DNA of 64,000 nt from Megaustenia siamemsis (GCA_032433765.1 JAVIAB010000025.1:34582282-34646281); one strand, 5' to 3'; shown: positions 30,900-42,597, counted from the first letter of the stretch. The notes: a model not told the origin generated them from the letters alone. Made by a program: numbers and translations.

Positions 30900-31345
30900 T
30901 GTCCGACGATCTAATTATCAAGTGTCAGACCTTGCATAGGCCCCGCATTGTGTCTCGCCACAGGTCTTTGTCCTGGGCGAGTCCTTCAATCTCGGCTAGG
31001 AAGCTGATGTCTGTTGGTGTTGCCTCAGGGCTCTTTTTAGAGTTTCTCTAGGTTGGCCTTTTATTCTTTTACACTGGTTTGAGACTTTCATATTGTCTGT
31101 TCTCACACACATGGCCTGGTTTGAGACTCTCATATTGTCTGTTCTCACACACATGGCCTGGTTTGAGACTCTCATATTGTCTGTTCTCACACACAGGGCC
31201 TGGTTTGAGACTGTCATATTGTCTGTTCTCACACACATGGCTAATATATGACCACCTTCCTTTCTTGATTATAGATGACATAGCTGGGTGCTTTGTCATT
31301 TCTCTTATTCCTGCACTAGAATATATTCCATGGGATGCCAACTGT
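30900..31345 (-). pseudogene. LINE-C-type C-terminal fragment with internal 42-bp repeats
   Basis: On the minus strand: MTKHPAMSSIIKKGRWSYIS, then four copies of HVCENRQYESLKPG (42 bp each, 31078-31245), then KRIKGQPRETLKRALRQ. The flanks match the LINE-C C-terminus (IIKKxRWSYVGH...GKRKRGRPRETLRR), so the 14-residue repeats are an in-frame expansion inside it. Confidence 0.7.
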
Positions 31346-31351
31346 TGTGAA

Positions 31352-31600
31352 GTAAAGAGCCCCCGTCACGCCAAGTGGCGTATAGAGAATATGGTGTTAG
31401 TGACCATAAATTGTACAGACCTTCAGCACATGATTTTTGCGGTAATGTGGTCGGTATTACGCCCGTGCCGCTTTACTTTCCCAGAAAAAAATCCGGTACC
31501 CATTTAAGGCTGGGTGAACCCGGAAACCGTCGGTTGGGATCGAACCCTACCCCTTGTCCTTTGAAGTCCAGTACACTAACCACTGAGCTATCGCGGCTCC
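31352..31600 (-). mobile_element. SINE A, single-head copy
   Basis: Minus orientation: head 2 begins exactly at 31600 (GGAGCCGCGATAGCTCAGTGG), box B GGTTCGATCCC, body and ACTTT end at 31352. Head 1 and the linker are absent. Confidence 0.85.
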
Positions 31601-31603
31601 CCT

Positions 31604-31840
31604 GTGAGCTATTGTTTGAAAGAAAGAAGTGAAATTACAGAACAAAGATTGGATGGGAAGATCTTGTTTGTGGTTTTTGTTCCTAAAGGGAGTTCCCCAA
31701 GAAGTGGGGTGGAGGTTAGACATGATCTTTCGCAAGAATCTTCAGGGTTCGTATTCTCTCAAGGGCGATGGAAGTTGTTCTGTTTTCGTAAAACCCGTGG
31801 TTTGTCCGTGTCTTTATCCTTGACTAGACTCCATATTTAG
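31604..31840 (+). other. open segment of unknown origin
   Basis: Two overlapping plus-strand frames are open for 60-78 codons; one reads GKILFVVFVPKGSSPRSGVE. No family recognised, no clear splice sites, so not called as a gene. Confidence 0.2.
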
Positions 31841-31975
31841 AGATGGTCTTTGAAGATATTACCCTGTTTGGTTTCCATCTGACTACCTGGCTCCTGTATG
31901 GCTCCTTGAACATGGCTTGGCGCATGCCTAATGCCACACCGTTTCGCTGTCTGGCAAATTTCAAATTTCAATTGC

Positions 31976-32066
31976 TTTAGAGTTCACTGCATTAGAGTTC
32001 ACTGCCTTAGAGTTCACTGCATTAGAGTTCTCTGCCTTAGAGTGCACCACTTTAGAGTCTCGGCTC
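31976..32066. repeat. 15-bp tandem repeat
   Basis: TTAGAGTTCACTGCA and variants, about six copies. Confidence 0.9.
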
Positions 32067-32582
32067 ATGATTTCCTGTTTGTGGGTTTCCTTCCCTAGCC
32101 TTTACCTCTCCTGAGCCTCACACCAGGCATCGGACACAAGACAGAGGTTGTAGAGAAAAGCTATCTATAGCACTAGTAGGTTTGATATCGCCAATCTGAC
32201 AGACTAACACAGACTAATGCTTGTAGCAAAGAGCAATTAATGCATGAACTAATTAGTTACGTTCTGCTGTCAAGTATGCAACTGTTTAACAATAAAGGTT
32301 ATTAACAATTTACGATAACAACAAAAACACATCTTTGTTGTGAACGAACATGCTAGTCAAATAAAAGTGTGCAAAGGGACATAAACAAATCTATCACACA
32401 GATCAGATAATGGTAGAAGTTACCGGTATCGATTGTATAATAATGGACTTTGAGATTGTTTATATAAAATCACGTGTTCAAGTTGCGCACGCAAAGGAAC
32501 TCTTGCAGTAAATATATACAAGTAAGAAGAGCGTTTGTCCGGGTCAAATGTTAAAAAGTTAAATTCCTTCTCTTGCCAACAA
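32067..32582. other. gene-free stretch with a TATA-box-like motif
   Basis: No coding frame. TATATAAAATCACG at 32460-32473 and a donor-like CAA|GTAAGAAG at 32521 could mark a promoter and leader exon on the plus strand, but nothing downstream supports a gene. Confidence 0.25.
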
Positions 32583-33015
32583 TTCATAATGATCATCATC
32601 TAGTACCATGCCTACTGGTATAGGTGATCATGTCTCTCCACAACTTTCGATCTCGACAGTTATTTATCATTTCTGTTGTTGACCTTCTGCCAAGCCATTC
32701 TCTTCAGCTGTCTGGTATCTTTTCTCTTTGCTTTCCTCTATCTCTTTGTCCCTCAAGTTTTTGTTTTTCAAGTTATTACAATATATTCCAGCTCTTCACT
32801 TCTCATTACATAGCCAAAAAATGATGATTGTTTCTTCCAAATAATGGAAATTAGCTCTCTTTTTGCGTTGACCTTTTTCAGAAAGTTTTCATTAATCTTC
32901 TTAGCTGTCCATGGTTTTCTCAACATTCTTCTGTAAAACCACATTTCTACAGCCTCCAGTGATTTTCTTGTCCGGTATCCTATTGTCTCTGATTGACATC
33001 CTTATGTTAAGACTG
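32583..33015 (-). pseudogene. RTE-B LINE 3' fragment
   Basis: Tail side at 32590 (ATGATCATCATC), then on the minus strand the GRRxxGKQREK, FGxVMRxEELEYI and RRMLRKPWTAKK-equivalent region, ending at 33015. Truncated at its 5' end. Confidence 0.75.
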
Positions 33016-33049
33016 GCAATAATTAGCAAGTATTATTAAATTGTCATTA

Positions 33050-33095
33050 AATATTTTTTTTTTTTTTTTTTTAGGGAGGGGGGGGGGTTGAGGAA
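33050..33095. repeat. poly(T) followed by G-rich run
   Basis: About 20 T residues then AGGGAGGGGGGGGGG. Confidence 0.9.
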
Positions 33096-33420
33096 ATGGA
33101 CGTAGACTCTGATGAGTCATCAAAAATTATCGCCGAGAACCTCTCTTAGCCATCTCCCGTCATCTGTCACATTTTGAGGGCAACGAAAGTAGCACACGAA
33201 GTATTTCTGACCTATTTACATTCCCCTGGTCCGTTACCTTTCAAATATTATGGAGTGCACAAATCTATGCTCTGTAGCTTGTCTCCTCAATGGTACTCAT
33301 TTGTGCCCATTTTAATCATCCATCTTCTACTAGCTATTTCTTGTAATAGAGTTACACTGTCCTTTGTTATATTATATCTTTATCTCGTATAGTTGCTAAT
33401 GGTCACAGCACACGAAGTCT
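33096..33420 (-). pseudogene. LINE-D-type remnant
   Basis: Shares phrases with 37030-37260 (TATTTCTGACC, CTCTGTAG, TCATCCATCTTCTA), so both derive from one dispersed, decayed element. Family assignment rests on 37212-37484. Confidence 0.4.
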
Positions 33421-33950
33421 CTCTTCAATGTTCAATTATATAATGTTTATTGATCATCAACATTATTCATCAACATCATTCATTAACTTACAAACTTGTA
33501 AGTCTACTTACGACATGTAGAATATTTGAAGCACAATGGAAACACAATTCTTGGACACTTGTAAAAACAACTTCTACTGATAACTTCTCCAGTGTCTTAA
33601 TAATCTATCACTGACTTATGACTGTAACTTGTAGATTTCTAACTGTTCTTGCTAACTCCATAAAACTTAACTACACTTCTAACTGTTCTAACTCTAACTG
33701 TTAACTGGCTAACTGCCCTTAGCAGTTCGGCCGAAGCCGTTTTAACTGACATAGTATACATTCTACTTTCTTCTAAATCTCTGGCTTAACTTAAACTGTT
33801 GTGCAGGGCTTTAAGTACTCAACAACTCTCTTCTACCTGCAAGATGGTAACCAATAAGATCATCGCAAATTGACCACTCGAGACTCATGCTCGATTGAGT
33901 TTGTGGCCGGCTAATTATTCTGTGACCAACCCCTGACTCTTCCGTGTCTG
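33421..33950. other. no recognised gene
   Basis: Contains short TAACT-rich direct repeats near 33655-33720; otherwise nothing recognised. Confidence 0.35.
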
Positions 33951-33975
33951 CAACGCAAGTATACCCTACCCTATC

Positions 33976-34260
33976 CGGGAGATACTTGTCTTAACAGGAA
34001 AAATATTTCCGAGCTGTGATCGCAGCCTTATGCTATAGTCATAGGAAAGCCTTCGCGAAAGGACCTTGCCTACGAAGCTAATTTTTTAGTTAGCTGAGTG
34101 GCAGTGTTCCCTAGCGTTTGGCTTTTCGTGGCAAGGCGCTGTGCCACTGAGTACGGGTTCGATCCTGCCTTGGTCCATATTTTTTAATGTTGATTATTTG
34201 TCATTTTTTCCGAGTGCTGTAAACATACCTCTTCCCCTGAATTGATTCACCTGACTCTTC
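33976..34260 (+). mobile_element. SINE C copy with adjoining repeat
   Basis: 33976-34050 is the inverted equivalent of 6047-6125. SINE C proper starts at about 34080 (box A TTAGCTGAGTGG), with GCGTTTGGCTTTTCGTGGCA and box B GGTTCGATCC (34157-34166), and the TGCTGTAAACATACCTCTTCC body. Confidence 0.7.
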
Positions 34261-34880
34261 CCCAGGTTGACAAAAACATCTTGTTTTCGCCTTTCTGGTG
34301 AAATAATGGTTACCTCATGACAATGACATCTCCTGGAAGTTGGATGACCACTTATTTATCAGCCGGGCCAAAGTCATGGGGTCAACGCATGCTCATCACA
34401 ATAACAACTACTTGTTGTGAGCGGATTTGGACAACCTGAGTGGACATATGTTAGTAACGCCACGACGTCACTGCGTGCTCTAGTCATGCAGTCTATGTAT
34501 GGTCACATTCACAACAACTTGTGAATAACAACAGGGCGAGTGGAGATTTTCCATTGACCTTGTTATGTCCAGTATAATTCTGGACATACTCAGTTCGCCC
34601 TATCCCTACTTGAACTATTTCTCAACTTAACTTGTTATTCTGCTGGTCGCTATCATTTATCACTGCTATAGACCATTGAGAAGCGGGTAACAACCTAGCT
34701 CTGTTACATTTCTGTACGTTTCGCTGCATAGTTCGCCACGCTCAATTTGGTTCAGTGTGGACGCCATCAAACCATATTCTTTATACATGTCTTGTATCAT
34801 CTTGATATTGGTGAAATCTAATACCTTGTTCAATTATCTAAACATTCATATATAATATGTTAGATAAATATAAATATGTC
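34261..34880. other. unclassified, possible LTR remnant
   Basis: Read on the minus strand, the segment starts TGTAACAGAGCTAGG at 34709, an LTR-like 5' end, and continues with GC-richer text to about 34290. No partner LTR or coding region found, so this is only a suggestion. Confidence 0.2.
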
Positions 34881-35090
34881 GATTGATTCTCAAAACCATG
34901 AACAATTTTGTCTCTGAAATCTCTTCCGTTGAGTCGATGAAAAGCTTCCGTACGGAAAGAGCTAGGTTTACCGTTACCCCTCTTTCAAATGTTCATCAAC
35001 GTTGGGGTCTCTTAGGGAAGCTCTCTGGTGGTGATCGTTTTGTAAACCAGCCGATCTGTTGTTTCATAATATGATCCGGGGCTGGTTTTA
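34881..35090 (-). pseudogene. LINE-D-type remnant
   Basis: Contains GGTGGTGATCGTTTTGTAAA, matching the related phrase at 37230-37255 (CCTGGTGTTGATCGTATTAC). Confidence 0.4.
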
Positions 35091-35267
35091 TGAGATGGGA
35101 GAAGTGAGAACATACTAAACAATCGAACATCATGGACGGTACGGAGTTCGTGTGCTGTGCTGAGATCTACGGTGTGTTTTCAGAAAAAGAACAGGTATCA
35201 GAGAGAAATGTGTCTAATGTTTGAATGTAGAGAGTGGATTAAAAATGTGCATTAGAGTTGGGGGCAA

Positions 35268-36400
35268 ACAAAAACTGACAGAGTAGGCAAGCGAGACGGA
35301 GAAATCAGAAAAATGTGGAGTAGAATGAGGACAGAGTAGGCAAGCGAGGCGGAGAAATCTGAAAATTGTGGACTAGAATGAGTACAGAGTAGACAAGCGA
35401 GACGCAGAAATAATAAAATTGTGGAGTAGAATGAGGACAGAGTAGGCAAACGAGGCGGAGAAATCTGAAAAATGTGAAGTAAAACGAGGACAGAGTATGC
35501 AAGCGAGACGGAGTAATCAGAAAAATGTGGAGTAGAATGAGGACAGAGTAGGCAAACGAGGCGGAGAAATCTGAAAATTGTGGACTAGAATGAGTACAGA
35601 GTAGGCAAGCGAGGCGGAGAAATCAGAAAATTGTGAAGTAGAACGGGGACAGTAGGCAAGCGAGGCGGAGAAATCAGAAAAATGTGAAGTAAAACGAGGA
35701 CAGAGTATGCAAGCGAGGCGGAGAAATCTGAAAATTGTGGACTAGAATGAGTACAGAGTAGGCAAGCGAGGCGGAGAAATCAGAAAATTGTGAAGTAGAA
35801 CGAGGGCAGAGTATGCAAGCGAGGCGGAGAAATCTGAAAATTGTGGACTAGAATGAGTACAGAGTAGGCAAGCGAGGCGGAGAAATCAGAAAATTTTGAA
35901 GTAGAACAGGGACAGTAGGCAAGCGAGGCGGAGAAATAAGAAAAATGTGAAGTAGAACAAGGACAGAGTATGCAAGCGAGACGGAGTAATCAGAAAAATG
36001 TGGGGCAGAATGAGGACAGAGTAGGCAAACGAGGCGGAGAAATCTGAAAATTGTGAAGTAAAACGAGGACAGAGTAGGCAAGCGAGGCGGAGAAATCAGA
36101 AAATTGTGAAGTAGAACGAGGACAGAGTATGCAAGCGAGGCGGAGAAATCAGAAAATTGTGAAGTAGAACGGGGACAGTAGGCAAGCGAGGCGGAGAAAT
36201 CAGAAAATTGTGAAGTAGAACGAGGACAGAGTATGCAAGCGAGGCGGAGAAATCAGAAAATTGTGAAGTAGAGCAAGAACAGAGTAGGCAAGCGAGGCGG
36301 AGAAATCAGAAAATTGTGAAGTAGAACGAGGACAGTATGCAAGCGAGGCGGAGAAATCAGAAAAATGTGAAGTAGAATGAGGACAGTATAGTCCAAACGA
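35268..36400. repeat. ~52-bp tandem array
   Basis: Units built on GTAGGCAAGCGAGGCGGAGA, AATCAGAAAATTGTGAAG and TAGAACGAGGACAGA, mixing two sub-types (GTGAAGTAGAACGAGG and GTGGACTAGAATGAGT). Minus-strand frames are repeat translations. It ends about 85 bp from Ig exon C. Confidence 0.95.
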
Positions 36401-36486
36401 GGTACAAACATGGGTAACAAATATTTGTGGTGAAAATTATAGGTGATCGTCAGTACAAGCTAGGAAACATGTCGTTGACGTAATAC

Positions 36487-36634
36487 CTCTATTTTCTACA
36501 ACGCTTTCTTCAGCAGTATATAATGTGTACTTCATATTAATTTCATCGAAGCCAAAAACCAAACATCTGTACACGCCTACATCGTCTTCGCTGAAGTCAG
36601 GGAAGGTAACTTCAAAATGTTTTGACGAATCCGG
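36487..36634 (-). CDS. Ig-domain exon C (C-terminal third of the domain)
   Basis: On the minus strand a strong acceptor (CACTTTCTTTCCAG, AG at 36636-36635) is followed by 148 nt in phase 0, ending at AATAGAG|GTATTACG (donor, exon end 36487), phase 1. The frame reads PDSSKHFEVTFPDFSEDD then VGVYRCLVFGFDEINMKYT. D-x-G-x-Y-x-C is the hallmark of the F strand of Ig domains, and the cysteine is the second of the conserved pair. It joins exon B (46780-46909) in phase 0. With exons A and B it completes one Ig-like domain with about 80 residues between cysteines. The protein is presumably extracellular. The overall architecture resembles the Ig regions of gastropod FREP-like immune lectins, but no fibrinogen domain was found. 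Confidence 0.75.
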
Positions 36635-36688
36635 CTGGAAAGAAAGTGAGTTATCGTTAATATTTGTGCAGATACGAGTATAATCTCA

Positions 36689-36740
36689 GATACTTTGTTT
36701 ACTGGGATAGGCAGATACTTTGTTTACTGGGATAGACATC
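36689..36740. repeat. 26-bp direct duplication
   Basis: CAGATACTTTGTTTACTGGG plus ATAG occurs twice in tandem. Confidence 0.85.
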
Positions 36741-36894
36741 TGACTACACTCTTCTCTGGACCTTTGTTGATGAGTCACTCCCTCAATGTATACACATTTC
36801 TGCTCATCTCTTCAAGTCGTATTCAACTCAACCCCCAATTCAGGACTTTGCTACCAACACCCTGACAAATCACCAAAATAGTGAAAGTAGAGAA

Positions 36895-37012
36895 CCTTTC
36901 ATAATCATCTTTCTATTCATAAACACGTTTCATAATCACCTTTCAAAATCAACTTTCATAATCACATTTCATAATCATCTTTCATAATCACCTTTCATAA
37001 TTTTGCATATTT
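36895..37012. repeat. ~13-bp repeats
   Basis: TTTCATAATCACC and variants, eight or nine copies. Confidence 0.85.
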
Positions 37013-37029
37013 TTTAGGAGACAAAAAAT

Positions 37030-37484
37030 GACGATGATGTATTTCTGACCATGCTCATCTCTGCTCTGTTGTCTGGCAGCGTCGAGGGAAAATGGAATTT
37101 GCAAATCAATGTTCTGTAGAGTGTGTCCTAAATGATGCTCTTTGTGTCTATGTCATTAATCCATCATCTTCTAATTCTAGCTTTACACTTCTTTCTATTG
37201 TTTCTGCATATTTAGGCTCTCTTTGGTAAGCTGCCTGGTGTTGATCGTATTACAAACCAGATGATTTGGAAGGCTAGATAAGGAACAAATAAAAGAAAGG
37301 TTCTGAGCTTTGCAGAATGGTTACAGCAAGTGCCGAGGACTGTCACGTGTCCATACCAGGTTAGTTTTTCCTTTCTCAATAAAAACGCAAAATGGTGGCC
37401 GAGAACGCAGTCTTTATTTTTTCTAAAAACTATCTTGTAGCTTGACCTAATGGTTAGCTCTATAAACCTTGAACACATTAGCAA
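37030..37484 (-). pseudogene. LINE-D C-terminal remnant
   Basis: The minus frame 37484-37212 has FLLRKEKLTWYGHVT, the KLTWxGHVxR motif at the C-terminus of many non-LTR reverse transcriptases, then drifts out of frame. Related text occurs at 33096-33420, 34881-35090 and 38560-38700. Confidence 0.5.
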
Positions 37485-37574
37485 TTATCAAAAGTTAAGA
37501 CATCACGATAGGTTTAAACCTCCATTATATATTAGAAAAATGCACGACAGAAAATGCAAAATATTTTTTATATT

Positions 37575-37912
37575 TTCATTCATTCCGCCGTCACCGCATC
37601 GAAGGTTGGCTACCATGGAGCGTCATTCCACTCTGTCTCTTGCTTTGATGGTGCAGATTGTCGTAGGTTGACTTTTCCATCTTTTGATGTTACTCGTCAA
37701 TGTTAGTCTTGGTCTGCGTCTGCCTCTTCTACCTTGTATTTGCACTTTGACTATTACTTTCATTAGGCTGTTGTGTCTTTTAACATGGTCCAAAAATTTC
37801 ATTTGTCTTGTTTGAATTGTGTTTAGTAGTTCTCATTTCATTTTTAGTTGTTTTAAAACTTCATCTTTTGTTTTATTTTCTTTCCATCCAATTCTACATA
37901 TTCTTCTCTAGT
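37575..37912 (-). pseudogene. RTE-A LINE 3' fragment
   Basis: Begins with the 3' end (CCGCCGTCACCGCATCGAAGG on the complementary side at 37588) and carries the reverse-strand equivalents of TCTIKARDRVEW, GRxRPRL and FxDHVKRHNSL up to about 37910. Confidence 0.75.
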
Positions 37913-38039
37913 ATGCTTTACGTATGCTTTACTACATCTGATTGACTGCCTCACGGGTACATGTCAAGAAGTGAAGCTTCGACCATTTCGAGCTTACTTT
38001 TGTTGTATAACAGCGTTGAGGGGGAAATAAACTGATCAG

Positions 38040-38555
38040 ATCAATGCTGTTCTTTGTGTTGCTAGCGTGGTGCCCCATATGTCTATTATAGCGACAATAT
38101 ATTGACTACTAGGTTTACAATACCCTCTCCCGTTGTGTCTAGCACGACTTCGTAATGTCTGTTATAGCGTTAATAGATTGCATTCCATGCTAACCGTTAC
38201 CCTCTTTCCTTTGTGTCTAGCGTGGTGCCCTTCGTAATGTCTGTTATAGCGTTAATACATTGCTTTCTAGATCAACCGTTACCCTCTTTCCTTTGTGTCT
38301 AGCGTGGTGCCCTTCGTAATGTCTTTTATAACGTCAATACTTTGCCTTCTAGATCAACCGTTACCCTCTTTCCTTTGTGTCTAGCGTGGTGCCCTTCGTA
38401 ATGTCTGTTATAACGTCAATACTTTGCCTTCTAGATCAACCGTTACCCTCTTTCCTTTGTGTCTATGTGGTGCCCTTCGTAATGTCTGTTATAGCGTCAA
38501 TACATTGCCTTCTAGATCAACCGTTACCCTCTCATCATTGTTTCTGAGCATTAAG
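38040..38555. repeat. ~81-bp tandem repeat
   Basis: Unit includes TTGTGTCTAGCGTGGTGCCC, TTCGTAATGTCTGTTATAGC and CTAGATCAACCGTTACCCTC; starts near 38211, 38291, 38372 and 38453, with diverged units to the left. Confidence 0.93.
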
Positions 38556-38705
38556 ACTCTCTGTGGGAAACTGTCTGATGGTGAGCCTGTGACTTTTCTA
38601 AACCATTGCATTTGTCTCGTTAATGTATTCCTGTGCTGGTGTTGCTCCAGTTCTCTTCCTTACAACCTACTAGATGATTGTATCTCTTCTTGTAGCAACT
38701 AATGT
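38556..38705 (-). pseudogene. LINE-D-type remnant
   Basis: GACTCTCTGTGGGAAACTGT and GATGGTGAGCCTGTGA match the other LINE-D remnants. Confidence 0.4.
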
Positions 38706-38744
38706 TCTTCTTAGGAGCATCATTTCTGTTCACCAGGTCGCTTG

Positions 38745-39672
38745 TCTTTTACAGAACGTTGCATTGACAACTTGCAGTCTGAAAGAATCTCTGTCTCTAG
38801 CCAGATCTCCACAGAACGTTCCATTGACAACTTGCAGTCTGAAAGAATCTCTGTCTCTAGCCAGATTTCCCACAGAACGTTCCATTGACAACTTGCAGTA
38901 TGAAAAAATCTCTGTATCTAGCCAGATCTCCTTTAGAACATTCCATGACAACTTGCAGTCTGAAAGAATCTGTCTCTAGCCAGATCTCCCACAGAACGTT
39001 CCATTGACAACTTGCAGTATGAAAAAATCTCTGTATCTAGCCAGATCTCCTTTAGAACATTCCATTGACAACTTGCAGTCTGAAAGAATCTATGTCTCTA
39101 GCCAGATCTCCCAAAGAACGTTCCATTGACAACTTGCAGTCTGAAAGAATCTGTCTCTAGCCAGATCTCCCACAGAACGTTCCATTGACAACTTGCAGTC
39201 TGAAAGAATCTGTCTCTAGCCAGATCTCCCACAGAACGTTCCATTGACAACTTGCAGTCTGAAAGAATCTGTCTCTAGCCAGATCTCCCAAAGAACGTTC
39301 CATTGACAACTTGCAGTCTGAAAGAATCTCTGTCTCTAGCCAGATCTCCTTTAGAACATTCCATTGACAACTTGCAGTCTGAAAGAATCTGTCTCTAGCC
39401 AGATCTCCCACAGAACGTTCCATTGACAACTTGCAGTCTGAAAGAATCTCTGTCTCTAGCCAGATCTCCCACAGAACGTTCCATTGACAACTTGCAGTCT
39501 GAAAGAATCTCTGTCTCTAGCCAGATCTCCCACAGAACGTACCATTGACAACTTGCAGTCTGAAAGAATCTCTGTCTCTAGCCAGATCTCCTTTAGAACA
39601 TTCCATTGACAACTTGCAGTCTGAAAGAATCTGTCTCTAGCCAGATCTCCCACAGAACGTTCCATTTACCAC
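38745..39672. repeat. 57-61-bp tandem array
   Basis: Unit AGAACGTTCCATTGACAACT, TGCAGTCTGAAAGAATCTCT, GTCTCTAGCCAGATCTCC; about 15 copies. Confidence 0.95.
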
Positions 39673-40052
39673 AGCCCGTCTGAAAGAATATGTATCTAGA
39701 CAGAGCCCCCACAGAACGTTACATTTACCACAACCCGTCTGAAAGAATATGTATCTAGACAGAGCTCCCACAGAACGTCTGAAAGAATATGTATCTAGAC
39801 AGAGCTCCCACAGAACGTCTGAAAAAATATGTATCTAGACAGAGCTCCCACAGAACGTCTGAAAAAATATGTATCTAGACAGAGCTCCCACAGAACGTCT
39901 GAAAGAATATGTATCTAGACAGAGCTCCCACAGAACGTCTGAAAGAATATGCATCTAGACAGAGCTCCCACAGAACGTCTGAAAGAATATGCATCTAGAC
40001 AGAGCTCCCACAGAACGTCTGAAAGAATATGTATCTAGACAGAGCTCCCACT
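39673..40052. repeat. 40-bp tandem array derived from the adjacent one
   Basis: Unit CAGAACGTCTGAAAGAATAT, GTATCTAGACAGAGCTCCCA. It looks like a deletion product of the 59-bp unit to its left that was then amplified on its own. Confidence 0.93.
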
Positions 40053-40325
40053 TTTTTTTTATCGTATCTAAGTTCTCTTTGATGTCTTGAAACACACTTT
40101 TTCTTGATCTGCCCATAATGCAGCACACAGGAACCATACCATCCACCATTGCTTTTTCCAGCCCATTGAGCCTGTTCACAGAATTTTCTTCCTCTTTATA
40201 GATTGGTGTAGTGACCCTCTCTGCAGAGACAATTTTTTTGTTTCACTTATGTCCTTACATGGTAATGTCCATGTTTGGTACTAATAGCAGAATGTGGGCC
40301 AAAAAATGTGTTAAAAGTCATCAAC
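40053..40325. other. no recognised feature
   Basis: Minus-strand frame 40179-39955 runs from here into the repeat array (LEKAMVDGMVPVCCIMGRSR); no family recognised. Confidence 0.3.
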
Positions 40326-40935
40326 ATCATAAAGTGTCATACCTGCTGGCGTCGGTGATCATCATGATCATGTCTCTCCACAACTTTCGATCTCGACAGT
40401 TCTTTATCATTTCTTTTGTTGACCTTCTGTCAAGTCATCCTCTTAAGTTGTCTGGGATCTTTTATCTTTCCTTCGCTCTATCTCTTCATCCCTCAATTTT
40501 CCAAGTTGCTACAATATATTCCAGCTATTCCCTTCACATAACATGTCCAAGAAAATGATAAATTTTTTTTTCTAATATTAGAAATTAGCTCACTTTTTGA
40601 TTTGGCCTCTTTCAGAACGTTTTAATTACTCTTCTTAGCTGTCCATGGTATTCTCAACATTCTTCTGTAAAGCAACATTTATATAGCCTCCATGGAATTT
40701 CTTGTCTGTTGTCCAACAGCCCATGATTTACATCCATATGTTAAGACTGGCTCTACCTGACATTTAGGAACTCTTTTTCTTGTTTCTATTGTCAAAAATG
40801 GATTGCACAGTATTTTTCTCATTTTTTGGAAAACTGCTTTTGCCTGAGCCATTCTGCATCTCACTTCTTTTGTACATCTACCATCTGAGTTTAACATTGT
40901 TCCCAGATATCTAAATTCATTTACCTGTTTTAATA
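40326..40935 (-). pseudogene. RTE-B LINE 3' fragment
   Basis: Minus frame 40897-40679 reads RCMAQAKAVFQKMRKILCN-like sequence and ETRKRVPKCQVEPVLTYGCK; further 3' the GRxxxxxER and FGHVM regions are degraded. Tail side near 40330 has CATCAACATCATAAAG. Confidence 0.75.
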
Positions 40936-41050
40936 TCTAACATTAACATTGTTCCCAGATATCTAAATTCATTTACCTGTTTTAATATCTAACATTAACA
41001 TTGTTCCCAGATATTTAAATTCATTTACCTGTTTTAATATCTAACATTAA
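40880..41050. repeat. 52-bp tandem triplication within RTE-B
   Basis: ATTAACATTGTTCCCAGATA, TCTAAATTCATTTACCTGTT, TTAATATCTAAC three times. Confidence 0.9.
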
Positions 41051-42170
41051 CAAAAATGAAGGTATCCTCATCAATTATAATCAATCACGAAATAGCAACC
41101 AAACAGGACAGTTCCAATATATAAAATAAGTAGTAAGACAAGGTGGTGTCCTGTCGCAGGATTTATTCTTACTTTACAGTGAACAAATTATGAGATCAAT
41201 AGTAGACAAAAAAATGGGAATTGAAGATAACGGTCACAACTTAAACAATCTGCGATATGCGAATGACAGTCTTAATAGCAGAGACAGAGAATTAACTACA
41301 TGAAATGATAGACATAATAATAAAAGAAAGCAATAAGAATGATCTTAGTCTGAAGAGTAAGAAAACATAAGTAATGGTCATATTGAAGATCCAATCATCA
41401 CCATCATACAAATAAACAGACAAATCTGAAACAAACGCAACATGTCAAATACTTGGGTACAATAATATCAGATGAAAGATGCACCACAGAAATAAAAAGC
41501 AGAATAGCTCAGGTCAAATAGTATTTCAGAAAATGAAAAATATCTTATGCAACAAATCTACGTCAATAGAAGTGAGAAAGAGAGTACATCGGTGCTATAT
41601 AGAGAAAATTCTGACCTATGGAAGTGAATCATGGACAGAAGACAAACAAATTAAAAGACGATTAGAGGCCACAGAGATGAGATTTCTCAGAAGAATGTTG
41701 AAAGTTCCCTAGACAACTAAAAAGACCAGTTAGGACATTCTCAAAGAGTCCAACACAGAAAGGGAGCTCCTAAAAACATCACAAAGAAAGAATCAACATT
41801 TTTCCGGCATATCATGAGAAGAGGGAATTGGAATACTGGTTACAACTGGCAAAATACAGAAAAAAGAGAAATAGCGCACGACAAATGGAGAAGATACTAT
41901 ATAGCTTGGTGTTATGGCATAGAAAACAGTCAACAGATTGATACCATGTGCTGTTGATAGAAGATTGTGGAAGGACATGATCGCCTATGCCAGCCGGTAT
42001 GACAATGACTATCATCATCATGAAGAAAAAGATCTTCAACATCAATTTAATGTCTCAAAGACAAAAATTGTGGAAGGACATGATCGCCTATGCCAGCCGG
42101 TATGACAATGACCACCATCAAGAAAAAGATCTTCAACATCAGTTTAATGTCTCAAAGACACAAATAAAAT
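41051..42170 (+). pseudogene. RTE-B (RRLEATEM subtype) LINE with decayed palm
   Basis: Frames broken by many stops carry a GVLSQDLF-like palm region (41140), NLRYAND (41240; catalytic-box equivalent), then 41479-41712 SIEVRKRVHRCYIEKILTYG and RRLEATEMRFLRRMLKVP, and the end GRLWKDMIAYASRYDND. A ~105-bp duplication of the 3' end occurs (41960-42035 and 42066-42145). Confidence 0.75.
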
Positions 42171-42234
42171 CCCCCAACCTTAGTATCAATGTAGCCGGGG
42201 ATGTAGGAATGTAAGGAGATAGTTGGAGTTGGGT

Positions 42235-42430
42235 ATAGTGTAAGGAGAATGGGAGAACAATTGTGGGTAATGTGGTGAAGGAGAATGGGAGAAACATTGT
42301 GGGTAATGTGGAACGGATAATGGGAGAACCATTGTGAGTAATGTGGAACGGATAATGGGAGAACCATTGTGCGTAATGTGGTGAAGAATAATGGGAGAAC
42401 CATTGTGAGTAATGTGGTGAGTAGATTGGA
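42235..42430. repeat. ~38-bp tandem repeat
   Basis: Unit GGAGAATGGGAGAACCATTG, TGAGTAATGTGG, five copies. Confidence 0.9.
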
Positions 42431-42597
42431 AAATCTTGTGACGGTAGATGAGTGAGTGAGTTGTCTCATGAGATCGAGATTGATTTGTTTTGGCTGAGTA
42501 GAGAGGGGAAATTCTCATGATTGAGAGGAAAGGGTTAGAAACACAAAAGGGTGATTACAGTTAATAAGTATGAGATTGAGGCTATGACGCGGCACTA

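Noticed and set aside
31604..31840. 78-codon plus frame as a gene
   Set aside because: A second overlapping frame is equally open, the acceptor is poor, and no domain is visible.
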